From assembly GCA_963746805.1 (NCBI GenBank), contig CAVVCQ010000008.1, positions 1,116,001-1,180,000 on the forward strand: a DNA stretch of 64,000 nt, given 5' to 3'. Below are positions 25,281 to 32,350 of this stretch, piece by piece. This DNA is from DATHTC01 sp963746805 (GTDB lineage Bacteria > Actinomycetota > Thermoleophilia > Gaiellales > Gaiellaceae). The translations under genes were made by a program, and so were the position numbers. The notes beneath the pieces were generated by a model. The model worked only from the letters and a program-made list of their open reading frames with translations, was not told the origin of the DNA and did no database searches. Position 1 is the first letter of the stretch, and each line of letters opens with the position of its first letter.

Positions 25281-25688
25281 CTACCGCTCGCGGAACGTGA
25301 TCGCCTGCGCGCCCTCCCAGAGCGTCAGGCGCCCGAGCTCCTTCAGCTGCTCCTGCCCCTCGACCAGCGTGGCGAAGTGGTTCGCCCACAGGTGGCCGGC
25401 CTTGCTGGCGAAGCTGCAGTAGCCGTACGGGAACAGCAGCTCCGTCTCGCTCTGCCCGCCGGGGTACAGCGCGAGCTCGCCGGGGTGCGGGTAGCTCGTC
25501 GCGTTCTCGGGGCCGATGCCGAGGTCGCGGTCGCCCCACGGGATCCAGTTCGACTCGCCGCTCCAGCGGCAGTGGATGATCCGGTCCTCGAACGGGAGGA
25601 TCCCGCGGAAGGCCTCGACGGTGCGCGGCGCCAGCTCCTCCTCCCAGCGCGCGACGAAGGTCATCCCGGCGGCGACGATCTCGAGCAC
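25281..25688 (-). CDS. DUF3830 family (cyclophilin-like fold) protein
   Basis: A 135-residue protein matching the DUF3830 pattern: an N-terminal strand with ARWEEELAPRTVEAFRGILPF, then GPENATSYPHPGELALYPGG and SETELLFPYGYCSFAS, a combination typical of this cyclophilin-like family. Members often accompany purine, hydantoin or allantoin catabolism genes, and here it lies beside PuuD and the ureide genes. GTG start at 25688 keeps the first strand; an ATG eight codons inside is possible. Catalytic role is unknown. It may belong to the purine operon that begins upstream. Confidence 0.8.
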   Translation of the reverse strand: MLEIVAAGMTFVARWEEELAPRTVEAFRGILPFEDRIIHCRWSGESNWIPWGDRDLGIGPENATSYPHPGELALYPGGQSETELLFPYGYCSFASKAGHLWANHFATLVEGQEQLKELGRLTLWEGAQAITFRER

Positions 25689-25734
25689 GGCCGCGAGCCT
25701 ATCGAAGGGGAGCTAGTGGCTCAGAGCCACAAAC

Positions 25735-26880
25735 TCATCCCTTCGCCGCGAGCCAGGCGAGCAGCGCCGCGCGCTCGGCGTCGGTCATCTGCGTGGCGTT
25801 CCCCGGCGGCATCGCGCGGGTGCGCACCATCGTCGCGACGAGGTCGGCCCGCGCGGCCGCGTTCGCCGCGTCGTCGAGGCGCAGCCCGGCCGGGGCGGCG
25901 GCGCCGCTGTGGCAGGTCGCGCAGCGGTTCCGCAGGATCGCCGCGGCCTGCGCGTCGGTCGGTACCGGTGCACCCGCTGTCGCCTCGTCGTCCGGCTCGA
26001 GCACGACCGCCAGCGCGACCGTCGCGACGACGGCGGCGGCGACCGCCCACCACGCGCGCACGCCCTTGTGCCAGAGGTTGAAGACGTGCCGGACGAGCAC
26101 GAGCACCCCGATCACGGCGACGAGGACGAGCCACGAGCGCGAGTGCCCGTACGTCAGCGGGAAGTGCCCCGCGAGCATCGCGAAGACGACCGGCAGCGTG
26201 AGGTAGTTGTTGTGCACCGAGCGGCGCTTCGCCTCGAGGCCGGGCGCAGGGTCCGGCGGGCGGCCCTGCTCCTTCGCGCGGATCAGCTCCCAGTGCGCCG
26301 GGATGATCACGCGGAAGACGTTGGCCGCCATGATCGTGCCGAGCATCGCGCCGACCTGGAGGTACGCCGCGCGCGGCGCGAACAGCTCGCCGGCCGCGAA
26401 CGCGGACACGACGACGAGCACTGCGACCCCGACCGCCAGCAGCCGGTCGTCGCGGATCAGCCGGCACAGCCCGTCGTAGACGAGCCACCCGAGCAGGAGG
26501 CCGCCGGCGCTCAGCAGCACCGCCTGCCACGCCTCGAGGTCGGCGACGGCGGGGTCGATCAGCCGCTCGTCCGCGTCGAGGTAGTAGAGGAGGACGAGGA
26601 GCGCGAAGCCCGAGAGCCACGTCGTGTACGCCTCCCACTTGAACCAGTGCAGCGGCTCCGGGATCGGGTCGGGCGGCAGCGCGTAGCGCTCCGAGTGGTA
26701 GAAGCCGCCGCCGTGCACGCCCCAGTACTCGCCGCCGACGCCCTCCTTCGGCTCGCGCGGCGGGCGCAACTTGAGGTCGAGGCGGATGAAGTAGAGCGAG
26801 GCCCCGATCCACGCGATCCCGGCCATCACGTGGAGCAGGCGCAGGCAGACGTCGAGGACGTCCTTCAGGTACGAGTCCAT
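25735..26880 (-). CDS. puuD: PuuD-type membrane urate oxidase with C-terminal cytochrome c domain
   Basis: A 381-residue integral membrane protein that oxidises urate to 5-hydroxyisourate, passing electrons to the respiratory chain rather than to oxygen. The membrane part has about eight helices with LLHVMAGIAWIGASLYFIRLD and FKWEAYTTWLSGFALL. The C-terminal 90 residues form a cytochrome c domain with the haem motif CATCH and the axial Met in RAMPPGN. ATG at 26880 overlaps the 3' end of the OHCU decarboxylase frame by 16 bases. Neighbours supply the next two steps to allantoin. Confidence 0.9.
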   Translation of the reverse strand: MDSYLKDVLDVCLRLLHVMAGIAWIGASLYFIRLDLKLRPPREPKEGVGGEYWGVHGGGFYHSERYALPPDPIPEPLHWFKWEAYTTWLSGFALLVLLYYLDADERLIDPAVADLEAWQAVLLSAGGLLLGWLVYDGLCRLIRDDRLLAVGVAVLVVVSAFAAGELFAPRAAYLQVGAMLGTIMAANVFRVIIPAHWELIRAKEQGRPPDPAPGLEAKRRSVHNNYLTLPVVFAMLAGHFPLTYGHSRSWLVLVAVIGVLVLVRHVFNLWHKGVRAWWAVAAAVVATVALAVVLEPDDEATAGAPVPTDAQAAAILRNRCATCHSGAAAPAGLRLDDAANAAARADLVATMVRTRAMPPGNATQMTDAERAALLAWLAAKG

Positions 26881-27276
26881 CGGTCCCTCGCGATCGCGGC
26901 CAACGCCCGCAGCCCGTCGGCGAGCTCCTCCTCGCGCGTCCGTCCCAGCCGCTCGCGGAACTCGGGCAGGAGCTCCGCGCGCGTGCGGCCGGCGACGAAC
27001 GTGACGTAGCGGAAGCCGAAGGCCTCCTCGTACTCCGCGTTCAGCCGCTCGAGCTCCGCCAGCACCTCGGGCTCGGCGCCGCGCTGCTCCCCGGACGGCT
27101 CGCCGATGCGCGGGTGCGCGGCGAGCGCCTCCGCCTGCTCGTCCGCGGGCGCCGAGAGCAGGACGTCCTCGCGCTCGAGCGGGTGCTCGAAGGCCGCGAG
27201 CCGCTCGATCAGCCGCGTCCGGCCGAGAAGAGCGGCGCCAGCTCGTCGGTGGTAAGGCGTCCACGCGGAAGCTCAC
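26865..27276 (-). pseudogene. OHCU decarboxylase, N-terminal part frameshifted
   Basis: 2-oxo-4-hydroxy-4-carboxy-5-ureidoimidazoline decarboxylase makes S-allantoin from the HIU hydrolase product. The C-terminal frame from about 27225 reads RTRLIERLAAFEHPLEREDVL, then LAAHPRIGEPSGEQ and LNAEYEEAFGFRYVTFV, all family blocks. The N-terminal part is scattered over two other frames: SFRVDAL from GTG 27276 and then TTDELAPLFS. Two shifts, near 27257-27268 and 27213-27225, are needed to join them. The exact repair is uncertain: single missing bases or CG losses both work. It sits between hiuH and puuD as expected for the pathway. Confidence 0.7.
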
Positions 27277-27320
27277 GCGCGGCGGGTGGGGCCGGAGACG
27301 CTTCGGCTCGCCGCGTCCTC

Positions 27321-27355
27321 GGTTCTCCCGATAGCTCCCTGCTATCGGAAGAACC
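27321..27355. other. Hairpin between hiuH and the OHCU decarboxylase gene
   Basis: GGTTCT plus CCGATAGC pair with GCTATCGG plus AGAACC around a TCCCT loop (27321-27355), a 14-bp stem with a single mismatch. It is the only strong structure in the 142-base gap 64 bases after the hiuH stop. It could be an attenuator or a processing site in the purine operon; there is no T tract on either strand. Confidence 0.5.
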
Positions 27356-27418
27356 TGCGTCCTTGCGATCCTCGGTCTCCGGCCTCTCCGCCATCACGTG
27401 AGCTCCCGCGCGAACGCC

Positions 27419-27694
27419 TCAGCTGCCCCGGTAGCTCGCGCATCCGTAGGGAGAGACGAGCAGCGGCACGTGGTAGTGCCCCTCCTCGAGCGCCACCGTC
27501 AGCTCGACGCGGCGGAAGAAGGGCGACGGCGGGTGGAAGACGACGGTGTACTCGCCCGGCTCCAGACCGTCGGCGAGCCGGGCGCGGCCGTCGCCGTCCG
27601 TCGTGGCCTCGCCGACGCCGACGAGCTCGACGCGGACGCCGGCGGCGGGCCGGCCCGCGCCGGTGTCGAGGACGTGTGTCGAGACGCTGATCAC
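27419..27694 (-). CDS. 5-hydroxyisourate hydrolase (HIUase, transthyretin-like)
   Basis: A 91-residue transthyretin-related enzyme that opens 5-hydroxyisourate to OHCU, the step after urate oxidation. It starts with ISVSTHVLDTGAGRPAAGV, which carries the catalytic His. The family end block is HYHVPLLVSPYGCASYRGS, including the invariant C-terminal YRGS. It is about 20 residues shorter than usual, having lost the loop between the first strands (VELVGVGEATTDGDGR). GTG at 27694 overlaps the deaminase TGA as GTGA. Confidence 0.9.
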   Translation of the reverse strand: MISVSTHVLDTGAGRPAAGVRVELVGVGEATTDGDGRARLADGLEPGEYTVVFHPPSPFFRRVELTVALEEGHYHVPLLVSPYGCASYRGS

Positions 27695-29017
27695 GCCGGG
27701 AGCTTCGCCGCCTGGCGCCGGTGCTCCTGCGCGATCGCGGCCTCGTCGGCGCGCACGAGGAGCCCGTCGCGGACGACGTCCTCGCCGCCGACGACGAGCC
27801 GGTCGACCCGGTGCGGCCCCGCGAGGACGAGCGCCGCGACCGGGTCGTTCGCCCCGGCGAACGCGAGCCCGTCGGTGCGCCAGACCGCGAAGTCCGCCCG
27901 CTTCCCGGGCTCGAGCGAGCCGAGGTCGTCGCGCCGCAGCACCTCCGCGCCGCCTCGCGTCCCGAGCCGCAGCGCCTCCCGTGCCGTCAGGGCCTGCGGG
28001 CCGCCGCGGCCTCGCGCGACGAGGAGCGCCTGCTTGACCTCGAGGAAGAGGTCGCTGCGCTCGTTCGAGGCGGAGCCGTCGACGCCGAGCCCGACGCGGA
28101 CACCGGCGTCGAGCAGCGGCCGCACCGGCGCGATCCCGGCGCCGAGGCGCAGGTTCGACGTGGGGCAGTGCGCGACGCCGGTTCCCGCCTCGCCGAACGC
28201 TCGCACGTCCTCGTCCGAGAGGTGGACGCAGTGCGCGCACCAGACGTCGTCGGCGAGCCAGCCGACCTGCTCGAGGTACTCGACCGGGCGACAGCCGAAG
28301 AGCTCCTGGCAGTACTCCTCCTCCTCGACCGTCTCGGCCAGGTGGGTGTGGAGCTGGAGCGCCGAGCCGGCGCGCGAGCTCGGCCGACTCCTGCATCAGC
28401 CGCTTCGTCACCGAGAAGGGCGAGCACGGCGCGGCGACGATCCGCACGAAGCCGTCCTCGTCCTGCAGCCCGGCCAGCCGCTCCGTGTCGGCGAGGATCG
28501 CGTCGAGGTCCTCGACGAGGGAGTCGGGCGGCAGCCCGCCGTCGCTCTCGCCGAGGTCCATCGAGCCGCGCGAGGCATGGATGCGGACGCCGAGCTCCCG
28601 CGCCGCCGCGACCTCGGCCTCGACGAGCCCGGAGACGCCGCGCGGGAAGACGTAGTGGTGGTCGAACACGGTCGTGCAGCCCGAGAGCGCCAGCTCGGCG
28701 ATGCCCGTCCGCGCGGCGGCGGCGACCATCTCCTCGTCGATCCGCGCCCACGTCGGGTAGAGCGTCTGCAGCCACGTGAACAGGTCGGCCTGCTGCGCTC
28801 GGGCGCGCGTGAGCGTCTGGTAGAGGTGGTGGTGCGTGTTGATCAGGCCGGGCGTGACGACGGCGCCGTGCAGGTCGACGCGCTCGTCGGACGCGGGCGG
28901 CTCCCCGTTCCCCACGGCCGCGATGCGCCCGGCCTCGACGACCAGCCAGCCGGGCGAGAGCTCGGTGCCCGCGTCGTCCTGGACGACGACGACCCCGTTG
29001 ACGAACGCGCGGCTCAC
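27691..29017 (-). pseudogene. 8-oxoguanine / guanine deaminase-like amidohydrolase, frameshifted
   Basis: A metal-dependent aminohydrolase of the AtzA/TrzN group. The N-terminal frame (from ATG 29017) has LINTHHHLYQTLTRA, a mark of 8-oxoguanine deaminases. The C-terminal frame has HTHLAETVEEEEYC, CAHCVHLSDEDV, CPTSNLRLGAGIAPVR and GLGVDGSASNERSDL. The frames part at 28357-28363; restoring one CG gives ARRLGALQLHTHLAE, an ideal family reading. Intact length would be about 443 codons. In context it would deaminate guanine or 8-oxoguanine to xanthine or urate, feeding the genes downstream. Confidence 0.83.
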
Positions 29018-29052
29018 GTCGCGGAGCCTAAGCTTCCCTGGTGGTTGCGGCC

Positions 29053-29343
29053 ATGGCCACCATCGTCGGCCACGCCCCCGGGATGGAGGACATCGCCCGG
29101 ATGGCGACCGACGAGATCGAGGGCTGGCTCCGGGAGTACCCCGGCTATCGCGGGCTCGTCGTGCTGACCGACGAGGCGGGCGAGCGGTCGCGCGTGATCA
29201 CGCTGTGGGCGACGGCGGACGACGAGGTGCGGGCGCGCGAGAGCCGCGGCGCGATGCGCGATCGGGTCGCCGCGACGGTCGGGATGACCGTCGTCGGGAT
29301 GGACGTCCTTGACGTTCCCGTCCTCGAGCTCCGTCGAGCCTAG
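29053..29343 (+). CDS. Small alpha/beta (ABM-like) protein
   Basis: A 96-residue protein resembling dimeric alpha/beta-barrel monooxygenase-like proteins: strand ATIVGHAPG, helix ARMATDEIEGWLREYPGY, strand GLVVLTDEAG, strand SRVITLWATAD, then helix and a final VVGMDVLDVPVLEL strand. Members bind small molecules or act as monooxygenases on quinol-type substrates. ATG 29053 is preferred to GTG 29041. It is divergent from the deaminase and convergent with adenine deaminase, sharing stop-codon bases. The function is not assigned. Confidence 0.7.
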   Translation: MATIVGHAPGMEDIARMATDEIEGWLREYPGYRGLVVLTDEAGERSRVITLWATADDEVRARESRGAMRDRVAATVGMTVVGMDVLDVPVLELRRA

Positions 29344-31025
29344 GCCGGCTGCGACGCATCCAGCGGAACGAGCTCGAAGCGGTCGACGTCGACGAGGCCG
29401 CGGTCGGTGAGCTTCAGGCTCGGGATCACCGACAGGGCCAGGAACGACATGGTCTGGAACGGCGCCGGGAGGTCACACCCGAGCGCGCGCGCCTGCTCCA
29501 CGCACGCCCGCGCGTCGCGGAGCACGTCGGCGAGCGGCGCGTCGGAGAGGAGCCCGGCGATCGGCAGCGGCAACTCGGCCCTCACGCCGAGGTCGTCCAC
29601 CACCACCTCGCCGCCGCCGAGCTCGGCAAGTCGCGTGACCGCGCGGGCCATGTCGTCGTCGTCCATGCCCACGACCACGATGTTGTGCGCGTCGTGGGCG
29701 ATCGTCGAGGCGAGCGCGCCGCTGCGGAGACCGAAGCCCTTCACGAGCCCGACGCCGATCCGGCCGGTGCCGAGGTGGCGCTCGACCACCGCGATCTTCG
29801 CGAGGTCGCGGTCCGGGTCGGGGAAGGGCGGCGCGGCGGTGAGCGCCTCGGTCACGATCTGGTCCCGGACGACGCCGATCACGCGCGCCTCCCCGACGAT
29901 CTCCGGCAGGGCGAAGTCGGACGCCGAGACGTGCTGCACGCGCACCGTCTGCTTCACCCACTCGGGCACTTCGGGCCGCGTGATCTCGCCGACCGGCCGT
30001 CCGCTCTTGAGCACGAGCGCGGGAACGAAGCGCTCGAGGTCGGGGAGCAGGAGCAGGTCGGCGCGGTAGCCCGGGGCGACGGCGCCGTGCTCGCGGAGCC
30101 CGTGCCACGTCGCCGGGTTCAGCGTGGCCAGCACGAGCGCGTCCTCGGCCGACACTCCCTCCTCGACCGCGACGCGCACCATCGAGTTCACGTGGCCCTC
30201 GTCGGCGACGTGCTCCGGCTCGCGGTCGTCGGTGCAGAAGGCCATGCGGTTGGGTCCGTACTCCTTGACGAGCGGGAGCAGGTCGCGGAGGTTCCGGGCG
30301 CCCGAGGCCTCGCGGATCAGCACCCACATCCCGGCGCGCAGGCGCTGGCGGCCCTCCTCGACGGTGTACGCCTCGTGGTCGGAGCGGATGCCCGCGGCCG
30401 CGTACGCGCTCAGCGCCTTCCCGAGCACGCCCGGCGCGTGGCCGTCGACGTGGACCGCGCCGTCGAGCTCGAGCTTCGCGAGCTCGTGCGGATCGCCCGC
30501 GACGACGCCGGGGAAGTTCATCATCTCGGCGAGGCCGAGCACTCGCCGTCGGCGCAGCAGCGCCTCGAGGTCGCCGGTCGAGAGCGGGCGGCGCGGCGAC
30601 TCGAACACCGACGCGGGCACCGACGACGAGGCCATGAAGAACACGTCGAGCGGCACCTCGCGGCACGCGTCGAGGAGCCAGTGCACGCCGTCGGTGCCGA
30701 GCACGTTCGCGAGCTCGTGCGGGTCGGCGACGATCGCCGTCGTCCCGAGCGGCAGCACGAGGCGGGCGAACTCGTCGACGAGCAGCTTCGACGACTCGAT
30801 GTGGACGTGCGCGTCGACGAAGCCCGGGACGACCCAGTGCCCGGTCGCGTCGACCGTCTCGCGGCCCTCGTACTCGCCGAGGCCCGCGACGTATCCGTCA
30901 ACGACCGCCACGTCGGTATCGAGCCATTCGCGCGTGAAGACGGAGAGGACGCGTCCCCCGCGGACGACGACGTCGGCGGGCTCGTCCCCGCGGGCGACGG
31001 CGAGTCGGCGGGCGAGGTCGGGCAT
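29340..31025 (-). CDS. ade: Adenine deaminase
   Basis: A 561-residue amidohydrolase-fold adenine deaminase converting adenine to hypoxanthine. The metal motif is FVDAHVHIESSKL near residue 75, followed by GTTAIVADPHELANV, LGLAEMMNFPGVV and the C-terminal domain with SGALASTIAHDAHNIVVVG and FLALSVIPSLKLTDRGL. Length and blocks match AdeC-type enzymes. ATG at 31025. It starts 88 bases from the divergent xanthine dehydrogenase operon, so both may be controlled from this gap (31026-31112), where I see no clear operator. Confidence 0.95.
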   Translation of the reverse strand: MPDLARRLAVARGDEPADVVVRGGRVLSVFTREWLDTDVAVVDGYVAGLGEYEGRETVDATGHWVVPGFVDAHVHIESSKLLVDEFARLVLPLGTTAIVADPHELANVLGTDGVHWLLDACREVPLDVFFMASSSVPASVFESPRRPLSTGDLEALLRRRRVLGLAEMMNFPGVVAGDPHELAKLELDGAVHVDGHAPGVLGKALSAYAAAGIRSDHEAYTVEEGRQRLRAGMWVLIREASGARNLRDLLPLVKEYGPNRMAFCTDDREPEHVADEGHVNSMVRVAVEEGVSAEDALVLATLNPATWHGLREHGAVAPGYRADLLLLPDLERFVPALVLKSGRPVGEITRPEVPEWVKQTVRVQHVSASDFALPEIVGEARVIGVVRDQIVTEALTAAPPFPDPDRDLAKIAVVERHLGTGRIGVGLVKGFGLRSGALASTIAHDAHNIVVVGMDDDDMARAVTRLAELGGGEVVVDDLGVRAELPLPIAGLLSDAPLADVLRDARACVEQARALGCDLPAPFQTMSFLALSVIPSLKLTDRGLVDVDRFELVPLDASQPA

Positions 31026-31112
31026 GCCGCCGCGAGCCTACCCGCGGCGTCGTCCTCGTCGAGTCTCTTCGGCGTCGCGCCGGGCGGGGCCGCCTGTCGT
31101 ATCGTTGCCGCG

Positions 31113-31898
31113 GTGGACGTGCTGACCCCCCGCACGCTCGACGAGGCGCTCGCGCAGAAGGCGGAGCACCCCGACGCGGTGCCGATCCAGGGAGGCACCG
31201 ACCTCATGGTCGCCCTCAACTTCGACCACAGCCGGCCGGAGACGATCCTGAACCTGGCCGAGGTGACCGAGCTGCGCGGGTGGAACCGTGAGGACGACGG
31301 GCGCCTCCGTCTTGGCGCGGGGCTCACGTGCACCGAGATCGAGCACGGGCCGCTGCGCGACGCGCTGCCGGCGTTGGCGGAGGCGGCCCGGACGGTCGGC
31401 TCGCCGCAGATCCGGAACCGCGCCACGATCGGCGGCAATCTCGGCACCGCCTCCCCGGCGGGCGACGCGATCCCACCGCTGCTCGTGGCGGACGGCGAGG
31501 TCGAGCTCGCGAGCGTGCGCGGTTCGCGGCGCCTGCCGCTGCAGGACTTCCTCGTCGGCCCGAAGCGGAACGCGCTCGAGCCGGACGAGCTGATCGTCGC
31601 CGTGCGGGTCACGAGCGGCGGGCCGGAGACGTTCATGAAGGTCGGCCCGCGGAACGCGATGGTGATCGCGGTCTGCTCGCTCGCGCTGCGGGTGAACGGG
31701 GAGCTGCGCGCGGCCTACGGCTCGGCGGGCCCGGTCGTCGGGCTCGTGCGCGCGCCGCTCGACGAGGCCGACTCGTTCGCCGACCGCGTCGCCGAGGCCG
31801 CTTCGCCGATCGACGACGTGCGCGGGACGGCGACGTACCGCCGCCACGCGCTGCGCGTGCTGACCCGGCGGGCGCTCGAGAGGACCCTCGCGGCGTGA
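31113..31898 (+). CDS. Xanthine dehydrogenase family FAD-binding subunit
   Basis: A 261-residue FAD subunit of a molybdenum hydroxylase. The FAD loop is PIQGGTDLMVALN, and a second block is GSPQIRNRATIGGNLGTASPAGD, both typical of CoxM/XdhB-type subunits. GTG start at 31113. It transfers electrons from the iron-sulfur subunit to the acceptor. It is the first of three genes joined by GTGA overlaps, whose products should form a heterotrimer oxidising hypoxanthine and xanthine to urate, consistent with adenine deaminase upstream and PuuD nearby. Confidence 0.93.
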   Translation: MDVLTPRTLDEALAQKAEHPDAVPIQGGTDLMVALNFDHSRPETILNLAEVTELRGWNREDDGRLRLGAGLTCTEIEHGPLRDALPALAEAARTVGSPQIRNRATIGGNLGTASPAGDAIPPLLVADGEVELASVRGSRRLPLQDFLVGPKRNALEPDELIVAVRVTSGGPETFMKVGPRNAMVIAVCSLALRVNGELRAAYGSAGPVVGLVRAPLDEADSFADRVAEAASPIDDVRGTATYRRHALRVLTRRALERTLAA

Positions 31899-32350
31899 GG
31901 ATCGAGCTCACGGTCAACGGCGAGCAGCGCGAGGCGGACGTCTGGGCAGGCGAGAGCCTCCTCTTCGCGCTGCGCGAGCGGCTGGGCCTCCCCGGGTCGA
32001 AGAACGCGTGCGAGCAGGGCGAGTGCGGCTCGTGCTCGGTGCTCATGGACGGCGACCTCGTGTGCGCGTGCCTCGTGCTCGCGGCGCAGGCCGACGGCCA
32101 CGAGCTCGTCACGGTCGAGGGGCTCGCGGCCGGCGAGGAGCTCCATCCGGTGCAGAAGGCGTTCGTCGACGCGGGCGCCGTCCAGTGCGGGTTCTGCACG
32201 CCCGGCCTGGTCATGGCGGCCGCCGACCTGATCGCCCGCGTCCCCGACCCGAGCGAGGACGAGATCCGCGAGGCGCTCTCCGGCAACCTCTGCCGCTGCA
32301 CCGGCTACGCGAAGATCTTCGAGGCGGTCAAGGCCGCCGCGCGGCCGTGA
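31895..32350 (+). CDS. Xanthine dehydrogenase family [2Fe-2S] subunit
   Basis: A 151-residue iron-sulfur subunit with two [2Fe-2S] clusters: the plant-ferredoxin-type set in ACEQGECGSCSVLMDG plus a following C, and the second helical set in CGFCTPGLVMA with NLCRCTGYAKI. GTG at 31895 overlaps the stop of the FAD subunit (GTGA). It links the molybdenum centre to FAD. Standard length for separate small subunits of CoxS/XdhC type. Confidence 0.95.
   Translation: MRIELTVNGEQREADVWAGESLLFALRERLGLPGSKNACEQGECGSCSVLMDGDLVCACLVLAAQADGHELVTVEGLAAGEELHPVQKAFVDAGAVQCGFCTPGLVMAAADLIARVPDPSEDEIREALSGNLCRCTGYAKIFEAVKAAARP

Noticed and set aside
27209..27397. A separate 62-codon gene at 27209-27397 on the minus strand
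   Set aside because: Its end (TTDELAPLFS) is the displaced N-terminal part of OHCU decarboxylase; upstream it crosses a hairpin and has no family features.
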